Positions 45,601-53,000 of a stretch of 64,000 bases of DNA are shown here, in pieces. This stretch comes from Armigeres subalbatus (Eukaryota; Arthropoda; Insecta; Diptera; Culicidae). The stretch's first letter is position 1, and every line of letters begins with the position of its first letter. Location: contig NC_085140.1 of the NCBI RefSeq assembly GCF_024139115.2, positions 435,077,260 to 435,141,259 on the forward strand. Reading direction: 5' to 3'. The position numbers and the translations under genes were made by a program. Under the pieces are notes generated by a model, which worked only from the letters and a program-made list of their open reading frames with translations, was not told the origin of the DNA and searched no databases.

Positions 45601-48600
45601 TAATGGATCTTTACACTATACACACAATATTTTTTTATACGGTCGGTATTCTTTAATTTCCCGGTTAACCTGATTTTTCAAAGCTTTTTGAATACCAATT
45701 GAATTTTCTTTGATTTTTTGTGAATTTTTTCAAACTCACCCGTGTAAAAAAAAAGAACAGGGTGTATGTTCATTTTCATTTATTCAGACTAAGGCCCGAA
45801 GTGGCCTGTGCGGTATATAAGAGTCTTCTCCATTCGGCTCGGTCCATTGCTACACGTCGCCAACCACGCAGTCTACGGAGGGTCCGCAAGTCATCTTCCA
45901 CCTGATCGATCCACCTTGCCCGCTGCGCAACTCGCCTTCTTGTGGCCGTCGGATCGTTGTCGAGAACCATTTTCACCGGGTTACTGTCCGACATTCTGGC
46001 TACGTGCCCGGCCCACCGCAGTCGTCATATTTTCACAGTGTGAACGATGGATGGTTCTCCCAAAAGCTGATGCAAATCATGGTCCATTCACCTCCTCCAA
46101 GTACCGTCCGCCATCTGCACCCCACCATAGATGGTACGCAACACTTTCCACTCCAAGTGCGTGTTGGTCCTCCACGAGCATCGTCCAGGTCTCGTGTCCG
46201 TAGGGGAATACCGGTCTAATACGCGTTTTGTAGATTGTCAGTTTGGTACGGCGGCGAACTCTATTCGATCGGAGCGTCTTGCGGAGTCCGAAGTATGTAC
46301 GATTTCCAGCCACTATGCGTCTCCGAATTTCTCTGCTGGTATCATTTTCGGCAGTCACCAGTGAGCCCAAGTACACAAATTCTTCTACCACCTCGATTTC
46401 GTCACCACCGATGCAAACTCGCGGTGGGTGGCTCACAGGGTGTATGTGGAAATGGTAATAGGGCAAGAAATGTGAAGTGTTCCATTCTCGTGAAATACGC
46501 AGGTTCTATCAGAACCGAAAAGCATCCCGCAAATGCTTTGCAATGTAATTCAATCCAAATGCTGATCAAAAGGTTAATGGGGCTTCTTAGCCATCCGGTG
46601 AGGTATCTCGCGCAAAGCTTGAGAGCAAATCGATAACTTGTTTTGATGTTGTTAAATCGCCGAATATGATGCCTTATTTTGATATCTTTTTGGTCGTTTT
46701 AACGGTTAAAGTAACAAAACGTATATGTAGCAGAGAAATCTTACTGTGGCGTTAAATCGTAAACTAATCCTGTTATCGATGAGAGCAAATTGAAAAATTA
46801 TTTTGACAATGGTTTCGATAACGAAAAAAGTACACAGTTTGATGTAAGATCATACAATTTAGAAATCTATGTACATAAAAATGAGATCAAAATATGTAAT
46901 CAATCATGATTATTCATAATTGAATACAAATGATTTCAACTTGATGTCAAAATTAAAATATGTTTTCTATGTGGTCGGGGTTCTGCCAAATCACACCAAG
47001 CACCAATAAAAAAATTTCAATTTTTTTGTCAAAGTTTTTCGTGTTACAGATTCGAAAAATCACAAATTGCTTCGGACATCGTTCAACGCCATAACTGAAG
47101 CTATCCTATAACAAATGTACGCATGAATTGACTTGAAATATTTTCCGTTCTCTTTTTACGAACAAAATATCACAAGTTTTTTTTTCCTTGTTGGGTATTT
47201 TAATCACTGCGACCATTTGTTAGATCTATTGTGATAAAAAAAATATAAATATCACAAGTTAGTAAAAAAGACGCTTGGTGCGGATTGGTTGAACCCCGAC
47301 TATGTGGTCTCATCATGTTTTCAGACAGTACGCAGCTACATAGCAAGACCATGATGAATGTAGCTGGGTTCGATGCCGATTAGCTCAGAAACCTCGCAAT
47401 TTATAAATGTGGATGTGGTGAATGATCACTAAACTGCAAGGCGACAATGTCCCAGTGAGAGATGTAACGCCAATATAAGAAGAATACTTGAACCATTTGT
47501 TTGATAAACTGCATGTGTGACATTTTTGGCCAAAATGAGATTTTTATATATTCTGAATTCCGTCCAACAATACGTATTTTGGCAAAAAACAAAAAAAAAT
47601 GTTCGGGAACCTAAATTTTGTTTCGTTTGTTTGAGAAACTACATATGTGCACGCACTTCAAAGTACAATTATGGAGTACTGATTGCAGTTTTCTGGTGTT
47701 AAGATTTGCCGAAAACTATTGAGCTGTATCGAAGAAATTGAAAGATTCGGTGTCAATTTGTTAAAAACAGTTTTTTGTTGTTTTCTCGATATTGTGTAAA
47801 ATGGATATATGCAGTTTCTCAAACAAATGATTCACTTGGATAATAAGACAGTAACAAATATTTGTTTTAAAACTGTTCAGTCTTCTCCATACGTGATTCT
47901 GGAACATCAGCGAGTTTTTTTTTCTTTGAAAGGAAACAACATTATGGAGAAAGCATCAATTTTTCAAATACAACATCCTTATTGCAAATTTGCTCTAGTA
48001 ACTACTTATACTCTGAAAAAAAAACCATGCAAAACCAGGTATTATCGACAGACTATTGGAATATGCTTCCCTTTTCGATTCCCATTTTAGAGTAAACATG
48101 GCAGTGGGGTCGCCGACGAGGGCAGTACACTCCAGTCATCATCGTCCACCGATTCCAAGAAGGAACGCAGCAGTAAAACTAAGGACAAGCGTGACAAAAC
48201 CGACGAAGAGAAGGAACTTCGCAAGGAACGTAAACTCGGTCGGAAGCGGGTGAGTTTTTGCGAGTCAGTGTAATTGAGTTTTGCAATTCAAACTATTCTC
48301 TTTGTTCTTTGCAAAGGACCGTGCCGAGGAAATTATGCTGGCAGAAAAGCGTCGCCGCGAAGAAGAAAAAGCCAAGTTGCATTTGCAAAACGGTGAAGAC
48401 GATCTGGGATCATCTCATCGCGAAAAGCACCACCATTTGCGGGTACGTGCAGTTTTACCTGTTAGTTGGTGCATTGTTGGAAGTTAATTGTAATCGATTT
48501 GTTTCTTTGCAGGAGAAATCACCCGCCTACAGCGTTCGCGACCATCGTGAACGCTCACACGATCGTATCGATCGTAGCGAGAAGCAGTACATAACGAAAT

Positions 48601-48626
48601 CATCGCGCACCAGATCCGGCTATTAG
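19746..48626 (+). CDS. THOC2: THO complex subunit 2
   Basis: Thirteen exons: 19746-19798, 20157-20582, 20641-21904, 21966-22237, 22297-22414, 22483-22827, 22895-24059, 24114-24458, 24533-24742, 24831-24868, 48091-48249, 48317-48442, 48513-48626. All introns are GT..AG; total 4635 nt, 1544 aa, close to the vertebrate length (~1.6 k). Start [17 protein letters not shown] matches the family's opening WxxSG block. Conserved core: [55 protein letters not shown]-like [38 protein letters not shown]. The C-terminus is low-complexity K/R/E/S-rich with a polyglutamine run (about 24576-24608). THOC2 scaffolds the nuclear THO/TREX complex that packages nascent mRNA for export. Exon 8 follows a 54-base in-frame intron. 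A 23.2-kb intron splits off the last three exons. The basic repetitive tail is the least certain part. Confidence 0.93.
24899..25318 (+). other. possible alternative 3' end of THOC2 with in-frame K/E-rich stretch
   Basis: Reading past exon 10 without splicing gives VSIVV and a TAA at 24884. After a second in-frame stop at 24893 the same frame reopens from 24896 and gives about 40 K/E/R-rich codons ([20 protein letters not shown]) to a TGA near 25021, like the THOC2 tail. An AATAAA lies at 25313-25318. This could be the 3' UTR of a short isoform or a decayed exon; the 27-base gap is too short for an intron. Confidence 0.3.
25319..27404. other. intron sequence, no gene seen
   Basis: No supported gene. 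A patch at 26478-26590 repeats the words GTCACTTTTT and CTCACTAAA/TCACTAAAAAG in both orientations, an old short repeat. A 181-codon minus-strand frame at 25570-26115 has no recognisable motif and a biased composition, and I treat it as chance. Confidence 0.4.
27416..29060 (-). pseudogene. LINE reverse transcriptase, frameshifted
   Basis: Minus strand, three frames: 29060-28758 ([20 protein letters not shown]), 28757-28572 ([30 protein letters not shown]), about 28600-28480 ([19 protein letters not shown]), then 28480-27416. RT motifs: [22 protein letters not shown] and, in the catalytic box, [10 protein letters not shown] (ADD as usual in this group). The last frame ends with [20 protein letters not shown]. 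Stops at 28758 and shifts near 28570 and 28480 inactivate it. Confidence 0.8.
28972..29800 (-). pseudogene. LINE AP endonuclease domain
   Basis: Minus strand. The N-terminal [19 protein letters not shown] (29800-29745) contains an in-frame stop before [21 protein letters not shown]. Catalytic-type blocks follow: [56 protein letters not shown] and [13 protein letters not shown]. The usual GDFNA is LSDFNA here, so the glycine is lost. The early stop and fused downstream frame make it inactive as a full ORF. Confidence 0.75.
30105..30330 (+). repeat. dispersed repeat module, copy 1 (others near 36.5 and 63.7 kb)
   Basis: The block CACACGGTCGCTTTGATAGG followed by GCCTGCTTGCGGACACATGC, AGCTTTTT, CCACTG and CCCCACCACATCCTAGGCAG recurs at 36527-36640 (diverged) and 63718-63815 (closest match). 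Here it lies upstream of the 5' side of the RTE-like LINE. It could be that LINE's 5' UTR or a separate element. Confidence 0.65.
30331..30927. other. no gene seen
   Basis: AT-rich intron DNA. It includes the words GGGGCAAGATGGGTCAAACA and GCGGGGCAAAAG near 30500, similar in style to the GGGTCAAAA repeats at 52.49-52.60 kb. Confidence 0.35.
30928..30967. repeat. solo terminal repeat of a MITE family
   Basis: Forty bases from GTTTGCGACTTTCGCCCTTA through ATGAAACAACAATGTCGAAA are nearly identical to 38594-38633 and inverted to 38390-38428. Here no partner arm is visible upstream. It supplies the ATG and the first residues (MSK) of the gag-like ORF that follows. Confidence 0.75.
30958..31341 (+). 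pseudogene. Jockey-clade gag fragment with PRE_C2HC domain
   Basis: 127 codons. MSK comes from the MITE end; the rest reads as retrotransposon gag: [59 protein letters not shown] and [11 protein letters not shown]. This is the PRE_C2HC ('associated with zinc fingers') domain that precedes CCHC knuckles in Jockey-type gag proteins. It lacks its knuckles and stops at PIQMPDKT. The matching zinc-knuckle part occurs 3.1 kb downstream at 34.47 kb, so it is either one gag split by an insertion or two scraps. Confidence 0.75.
31925..33350. repeat. pair of diverged direct repeats (31925-32490, 32938-33350)
   Basis: Six shared words occur in the same order in both blocks, about 1 kb apart at the left and 0.85 kb apart at the right. 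The spacing differs because of indels. The interval between them contains the 32715-32929 hairpin. They could be remnants of terminal repeats of a non-autonomous element or a segmental duplication. Confidence 0.6.
32715..32929. mobile_element. hairpin element with ~85-bp arms
   Basis: Left arm 32715-32799 and right arm 32847-32929 are imperfect reverse complements: GATCAAAATGGCTC, CGCGCG, AAAGCA(A/G)CTTTCTT, TTAGC(C/T)CCGCCCCTT. The loop is about 47 bases. The arm carries a GC-box-like CCGCCCC on one side and GGGGCGG on the other. No ORF. Confidence 0.7.
33543..33879. mobile_element. hAT-like MITE of two ATCGATTAAT-dense units
   Basis: Ends TAGAGATGTCG and CGACATCTCTA are exact complements, and GATGTACC flanks both sides (33535-33542, 33880-33887), an 8-bp hAT-type duplication. 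Inside are two direct units (about 33548-33706 and 33714-33875), each starting GATGTCG and ending CGACATC and about 85% alike. Both are packed with ATCGATTA/TAATCGAT words, more than 20 in 330 bases. No ORF. Confidence 0.85.
33890..34237 (-). CDS. small ORF with signal-peptide-like start, function unknown
   Basis: 115 codons, minus strand. Start [20 protein letters not shown] looks like a secretory signal. It is followed by an acidic/polar stretch ([20 protein letters not shown]) and a basic tail ([16 protein letters not shown]). It ends just inside the right edge of the composite insertion, beside the ACGTAGTCCTACGT word. It may be a captured exon or chance. I do not recognise a family. Confidence 0.25.
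   Translation of the reverse strand: MEGIFTIICVNLLALCKLLGGQPNQETESSSQLDEPAVENERLIGRIATEATRLSFSGYHQNPRRHCAQKGPEYRKNKQNRRWRETKHKYINLQRSTSARNGSVHASFSIALVAK
34444..34863 (+). pseudogene. Jockey-clade gag fragment, zinc knuckles
   Basis: Gag sequence from about 34474: [15 protein letters not shown], then knuckles [27 protein letters not shown] and a third that reads [15 protein letters not shown], where the first cysteine is tyrosine, so that knuckle should not bind zinc. The tail [17 protein letters not shown] is typical of Jockey gags. It is the natural C-terminal partner of the PRE_C2HC piece at 30958. Both pieces include the W that ends the PRE_C2HC domain, so a simple cut-and-insert does not explain the join exactly. 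Confidence 0.8.
35085..35747 (+). pseudogene. Jockey-clade AP endonuclease, frameshifted
   Basis: Plus strand, several frames: [20 protein letters not shown] (35100), [15 protein letters not shown] [17 protein letters not shown] (35338), [19 protein letters not shown] (35447), [18 protein letters not shown] (35670). Order and motifs match the N-terminal endonuclease of Jockey ORF2. Frame breaks occur near 35190 and 35410 (in-frame TAG). The domain is interrupted at about 35748 by an insertion. Confidence 0.78.
35748..36715. repeat. repeat insertion inside Jockey ORF2
   Basis: Begins with a T-run (35749-35761) and contains CCCCCAGGAACTACCTCCCA, CTTCTGGGGGATGGCAGTAC, then a degenerate tandem set with CTCGAGGTGTCAATAGCGG at about 36033, 36278 and 36376, each followed by TACG/GCTACGACACTCCT and TCAGCA. 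It ends with the module CACACAGTCGCTTTGATAGA shared with 30.1 and 63.7 kb. A shorter relative of its left part lies at 58985-59165. ACTGTTGA occurs on both sides (35740, 36717), perhaps the target duplication. Non-coding. Confidence 0.65.
36716..36821 (-). repeat. dispersed repeat with CGTATTTCGACC-type tail, copy B
   Basis: Reverse complement of the family at 16872-17022: CGTATTTCGAC, CTTGTCATAAGGCGAGTTTG and TTTTTAGTGGAAGGTCTTCA in matching order. It lies between the repeat insertion and the resumption of Jockey coding at about 36826. Confidence 0.65.
36826..38469 (+). pseudogene. Jockey-clade reverse transcriptase, frameshifted
   Basis: Resumes in the linker ([35 protein letters not shown]), then [56 protein letters not shown], a shifted [14 protein letters not shown] box near 37735, and [12 protein letters not shown] (37807). 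The thumb and C-terminus follow ([36 protein letters not shown]). There is no RNase H, consistent with Jockey. The last codons ([14 protein letters not shown]) are read into a MITE. Stop at 36918 and shifts near 37200 and 37700 inactivate it. Confidence 0.82.
38390..38634. mobile_element. MITE with ~39-bp inverted ends in Jockey 3' end
   Basis: Left arm 38390-38428 (AATCGACACTGTTGTTTCAT then AAGGGCGAATGTCGCAAAC) is the complement of right arm 38594-38633, with few mismatches. A third copy of the arm stands alone at 30928-30967. The spacer (38429-38593) has no ORF. Target duplication not clear. Confidence 0.72.
38640..39379. other. no gene seen
   Basis: AT-rich intron DNA with scattered satellite-like words (CCGGTTTCAGAAATAT, GATCATAACTTCC) reminiscent of the 51.7-52.1 kb region. 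Nothing else supported. Confidence 0.35.
41370..42400. other. unclassified insertion in old LINE
   Basis: About 1 kb separating LINE linker and endonuclease sequence. Contains AT-rich DNA with one short open stretch on the plus strand ([14 protein letters not shown], 41717-41765) that I cannot identify. No inverted ends found. Confidence 0.3.
42722..42778. repeat. C-tract/G-tract low-complexity patch
   Basis: Runs of C broken by A and G (about 42747-42770) end in CCCGGGGGG, which can pair with the preceding C runs. Similar G-run patches occur at 17490, 45560, 60310 and 63090, inside MITE-like repeats. Confidence 0.6.
43330..43483. mobile_element. MITE-like insertion rich in CGGTAAA/TTTACCG
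   Basis: Right end TTAAGTGTG matches the right end of the MITE at 6801-7009. The interior repeats TTTCGGTAAAA and CTCGGCAAA. It interrupts the old LINE's endonuclease between GAREF and the RAERGVGF block. The left CACACTTAA end is not present, so this copy is truncated or diverged. Confidence 0.5.
43660..44689. other. no gene seen
   Basis: AT-rich, with long T- and A-runs (43685-43698, 43852-43866, 44076-44085). No supported ORF or repeat border. Confidence 0.35.
44690..45185. repeat. AGTTGGG/CCCAACT repeat block containing a nested MITE
   Basis: The words TTTTTAGTTGGGCC (44709), GCTGGTTGGGTCATGGCCCA (44724), GACCCAACTAAAAACC (45118) and TTAGTTGGGTCGAGG with GGCCCAACCAGCGA (45142-45176) are arranged on both sides of a centre in mostly inverted order. 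This suggests the ends of an older element that was later split by the MITE at 44750. Confidence 0.45.
44750..44921. mobile_element. 172-bp Harbinger-like MITE, TAA duplication
   Basis: Left end GGCCCGATGCCCACGTAGCG; the complement of the right end is GGGCCGATGCCCACGTAGCG. TAA flanks both ends (44747-44749, 44922-44924), the 3-bp target type of PIF/Harbinger. The interior repeats ACGCAG and GCGTCG words and is GC-rich against an AT-rich background. No ORF. Confidence 0.8.
45468..45612. mobile_element. MITE with ACGTAACGC ends and G-tract
   Basis: Left TCTATAAATAACGTAACGCT, right GCGTTACGTAATTAATGGATC, inverted. Interior: GAGTCATACAAAAAGTGTGA and a ten-G run. The same interior phrase (GACTCATACAAAAATT, ATACAAAAAGTGTGACG) occurs at 63145-63305, so the two are one family. 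Confidence 0.75.
45790..46440 (-). mobile_element. RTE-like LINE 3' fragment
   Basis: Minus strand C-terminal RT region: [51 protein letters not shown], then [20 protein letters not shown] and [20 protein letters not shown]. Two frames; a shift or short deletion separates about 46077 and 45994. It is the same subfamily as the element ending at 39380 (shared [17 protein letters not shown]) and as the scrap at 58726. Confidence 0.8.
46441..46966. other. no gene seen
   Basis: AT-rich intron DNA with no supported ORF, repeat border or RNA gene. Confidence 0.35.
46975..47299. mobile_element. 325-bp MITE with 8-bp duplication
   Basis: Ends TCGGGGTTCTGCCAAATCAC then ACCAAGC, inverted on the right (GCTTGGTGCGGATTGGTTGA then ACCCCGA). 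CTATGTGG flanks both sides (46967-46974, 47300-47307); the match can be extended to CTATGTGGTC. The 8-bp size fits hAT. The interior has CACAAATT/CACAAGTT words in both orientations and no ORF. Confidence 0.75.
47308..48090. other. intron end, no gene seen
   Basis: AT-rich DNA leading to the THOC2 exon-11 acceptor (CCCATTTTAG, ends 48090). No supported feature. Confidence 0.4.
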
Positions 48627-50073
48627 AAAGACTTCAGCTCGGTAAACAGGTTTGTTTTTCACTTAGGAAGGACGAATGTTACAATTACAGATTTTTCGTA
48701 TGCTTTACCGTTTCAAATTTATCAGTACAAAGCAAATGAATTATAAAATAGAAAAGCGACCCTATGATTGGATCAATAGGCTAGATATAATTTTCGACTA
48801 TCGTAATTCAAAATTAATTTCAAATTTTTAGTTTCATTTATGGACCTTTAGTTAGGACAATGCTTAGAATCAAGTTCAGCGAAGAGTATGAGGATTTTCA
48901 GTGCTTGCGAATTTGGTGTGAATGATCTCGTCTGAAAGTTAGCATTAGCTAAGCTGTTTATTGTCTTTCGGACAGAATTAGAGATAAACCATTAGATTGA
49001 GAATACAGACCCTACAATACTAGTAAGCCTAATGTTCAGGTAAAGTAATCATACACACATCTTAATAGAAGTACAGAGCAAAAATATTCACACTGAATGA
49101 TTGATAAATTTGTGATTTTAAACATTATTTTCTCATGATTTTCGATTGTAAATGCGTAAATGTCATCATCAGAAGAATATAACAGGACTGTCATAAGATG
49201 AAAAACTTAAACAACTCACTTCTTATTCTAGCGGAACGAAAAAGAAAGCTAAACTTGATTTTATCAATTAATGTAGGTAATACTTTACATGCCGTTAAAT
49301 TGAATCTATGAACTTTTGACCGGCCATTCGAAGCATGAATATAAATTTCATTTTCTATTGAAATTCAACTCTTGGTTGTAAAGGTGCTATTTACTCGTAT
49401 GTGTCGTTGCCGCATCATTTCCATGTATGTGACGGGTCCATCATCATCATCATCAATCTGTCGAGGGACTCCGAATAATTCCTCAAATGATTCCGAAAAG
49501 AATCCTCCAGTGATTCCGAGTTGAATCCCCCAGGGATGTTGAAGCAAATCATTGAGGGATTTCGAGGCAAAACGTGGAGAGACTCCGAATTAAATCTTCA
49601 AGGGATTCCGAAGCAAATCGTCAAAGGATTCTGAAACAAATCGTCAAGGAATTCCGAAGCAAATCTTTGTCTTCCGCTCATTTTATTATGATAGAGTGAA
49701 TATGGAAGATAACACTTTTGTCTTCAAATTTTTCAGTAATTCATTATGCTATATATGTTGAAAATTGATATCACTGCTAACTAACTTTTCAAATCCTAGG
49801 GGGAGCTTATTTTTTCTAGGGAGGGCTAAGTCCCCTTTTATTTACACCAATGAACTTAACCAATAGTTTGCTTTTGTCATCATCGAAATAATCTAAAGAG
49901 ACCTGTCCAATAATCGAACTATTATTGAATTGAACAAAAAAAAAGGAAATTCATAAACGTTGTCATATAAATAAATTCTAAACACTATTATAGTAAATGA
50001 CATAACTTCTAATCTTAAACAATAGTTTGTGTGTTTATAACAAAGCTGATAGTCTTTCGAATATCCTGAGTAA
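48627..50073. other. intergenic between convergent THOC2 and GPR143
   Basis: Contains both 3' UTRs. A block at 49480-49660 repeats GATTCCGA(A/G) and CAAATC(G/T)TCAA words (for example TCAAGGGATTCCGAAGCAAA and TCAAGGAATTCCGAAGCAAA), a short degenerate tandem repeat of about 30-35 bases. No ORF supported. Confidence 0.45.
49480..49668. repeat. degenerate ~30-bp tandem repeat
   Basis: At least five variants of GATTCCGAAGCAAATC(G/T)TCAA follow one another with a spacing near 30 bases, with divergence increasing leftwards. Typical minisatellite decay. Confidence 0.6.
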
Positions 50074-53000
50074 CTAAACCATCGAACAGGAATTGATACT
50101 TCGTGTTGGATGTGGTGTCAGACCGATGGAAGATTCCTGGTGCAGCACATGCGAAGATGGCGGTGATTCCGTTTTGAAGATTTGTGACTGAAGCAGCGGT
50201 GTTGCCTCTGATGCTCCCTGGGAGTGACGATTTCGGCGCTGGAAATTGTAAAAACATTTTACTAACTTGGGGCGGTAATCTAATTAAAAAGATAAAAACC
50301 GTATTTTCAGCTCCTGCATTATCTTCATGGCGTCGTAATCGCCAACCGCAGTTCCACCTCTGGTACACCAATGAGTTTAGAAAAGCTTGTAGTGGGTTCG
50401 TTATAGCCTGCAAATTGAAAAAAAAACAACTGAAGGAGTACAAATATACAATTCAACAAAAGTTAATCAAACCTCACCATAACGTACCAAACGGTTACGA
50501 TCGTTTGGAATGGTAACGAGAACCACATGGTCCACAGAATGACACCATTGATTAGGTTCGGTAACCAGCACACGTAAAACACGAAGTTAATTAGAGAGAA
50601 TTTCATTTTAAATTTGGTCATGAGATCGCGCTCTGTCGAAGTCAGTTGACTGAAGCGGGCCACCAGTTGCCGGTCGACCTGCTTTGTAGCCGTGAAGTAC
50701 AGCACCGGATTGACCACCATAACGGCGACCATCGGTCCATACGTTGTTATATAGTTGGGGAGTATTCGCAGATATGCGCTACCAATGTCGTGCACACTGT
50801 GGCAGCTGTAATTAGAAATCAAACGATCAGCTCGCATGTCATCAACCCGCCCATATCGAATGTCACTCTTACTCAGCATCCGGAACGTAGAGCACCGTCA
50901 ATCCGGTCGCCGTTAGCACCGCCGATATGCTCCACACGTACAGGTGGTAGGTACGCAGAGCCACTCCTGAGCCGCCCAGTTGCCGCCGAATGTTGATCGC
51001 ATAGCACAGCGTCCAAAGCCACGTGCACATGTAGAAATACTGAATCCACGCCGAAGAAACGGCACAGAAAATGACGTTGGTGGTGTCATCGTTGTCACTG
51101 TCCGGTGGAAGTACATTTTGTATATACTTCCACAAAGCGGACCGGAGGAACACCCCTAGCGAGGCGCACAGATCGGCTACTGCAAGCCACACGATAATAC
51201 TGCGTCCGGTGCAGTGGTTCGTGAGGGAGATGGAACCCGGTCGGCGGCGACGTCCGTACCGTCCGTTCGGGGGATCATCATCGCGAATCCAAATCTGGAA
51301 TAAGATTGAAAAATGTGTGGTACAAATAATCACAAGTAACATTCGTGTTTTTGATGGCAGTCATAGTACCCCGGAGTAAGTGGGTACTATGACTGCCGAT
51401 GAATCGATTAATGTTTTTAATGATAACAATGTTCTAGAAAGATGAAGCAGGACTATCAACGAATTTATCCGAAACAAAAATATTTGGAATCAAAACAATT
51501 AGCACCATGCTAATGCTATTGCTTGATCATGACTGTAAACTTCCGGGAAAAACTATTATTTATGTGGAAGTCCAATAGTTTGAGCAGTTAAACAATTGTG
51601 TGAAATCGGAAACGATTTAAAAGTTTTAATTAAAGCCAAAATATGCAATTTTCACTTGCCCTTGAGTTTTAACATACATGGGGCAAGTTGGACATATTTG
51701 AACAACATTTTCGATAGAGCAATATCCCTTTTGTTACCGACAAAAAACACCCTTTCGTTACCGACAGGGTACCCGGGTACCCACGGATTTAAAATGATCA
51801 TAACATTGTCAGTTTTTCACCGATTTTGACGGTTTTGGTTGCTACGGATGCAGGAACTTACCCGCTATTCGATACATGTTACATAGAACCGATCGGTCTA
51901 CCTGGTTACCGGAATTCCGGATAAACTGGGCCAAGACCCAAAGTATGTATAAATCGAAGATATATATTCAACCAAATGAAGATTTTTTGCGTCATGACTA
52001 ATAAACTTCGTTGGAAATTTAAAGAATATAACATAACTACGTTACAGAACCATCTTAAGATTAAATCCCGGAACGGTTATTCCGGAAACAGGTTCCCGTG
52101 GGGCCTAAAGTGGCCACAAACTCATTCTGATGAAACACTGGCAATATGGGTATCATAATTCTTGAAATTGTTTCGGAAGCATGATCTGATAAGTAATTGG
52201 GCCATATGATGGTTTGACAACGAACCGGTCATTTTGGAAAAGGTTCCCGTCGAGCCAAAAGTCGAGTCATTCTCAAACAGGTTTCCGTGGGGCCCCTCAT
52301 TTAGAAGAAACTCTTGCTATCTTCTTTTTCCGTTATGTCTTGTCAAAAAGACTTAAACATTCTTGACGGGTACTCAGAAATGATTTATAATGAACCACAG
52401 GCGCTGTAAGTATCATTGGTGTTTGCTGAATAATTTACAAAAATAAAAAGAACGACTAAAGTTTTCAAAAAATTTTGTGGAGGCAGAATGGGTCAAAAAC
52501 GTGACAAAAGCGGGACGTGATAAAATCGGGTCAAAAATGTGATAAAGTCGGAGGTAGATAAAATCGGGGAGTGACAAAATCGGGTCAACACTGTGACAAT
52601 TTTCACTTCTCTCTTCTCTTTTCTTTCACTTCACTTTTCATTTTTCTCTTTCCATTTTTTACATTCCACTTCTCACTGCTCACTTCTCACTATTCACTCC
52701 TCACTTGTCATTCGACCCAATAACCGTTCGGCCTAACCTTAATGATTACCCAACATCAGTCCCATCTTCTTGGAAAAACATGTTTCCGAAAATACTCCAT
52801 GAATTTTGATGCCAGGGTGTCTTCTAAATGAGTTTGTGGCCACTAAAGGCCTTTCGGGAACTTGTTCTAGGATGACTGTACCGGTTGATATCCATCCTAT
52901 GGTTTCAACTTTATGGATAACATATTTCCGAAACAACTCCAAGAGATTTGATACCCATATTGCCAGGGTTTATTCTAAATGAGTTTTTGGCCCCTACGAG

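Larger units (their letters stand above)
24869..48090. other. THOC2 intron 10, 23.2 kb, filled with nested transposons
   Basis: Donor AAG|GTTAGT, acceptor CCCATTTTAG. Phase 0 on both sides and the resumed frame ([12 protein letters not shown]) support the join. All other THOC2 introns are 54-358 bases, so this one grew by insertion: RTE-like, Jockey and RTE-like LINEs plus at least eight MITEs. Splicing over this length must tolerate both sense and antisense TE ORFs. Confidence 0.8.
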
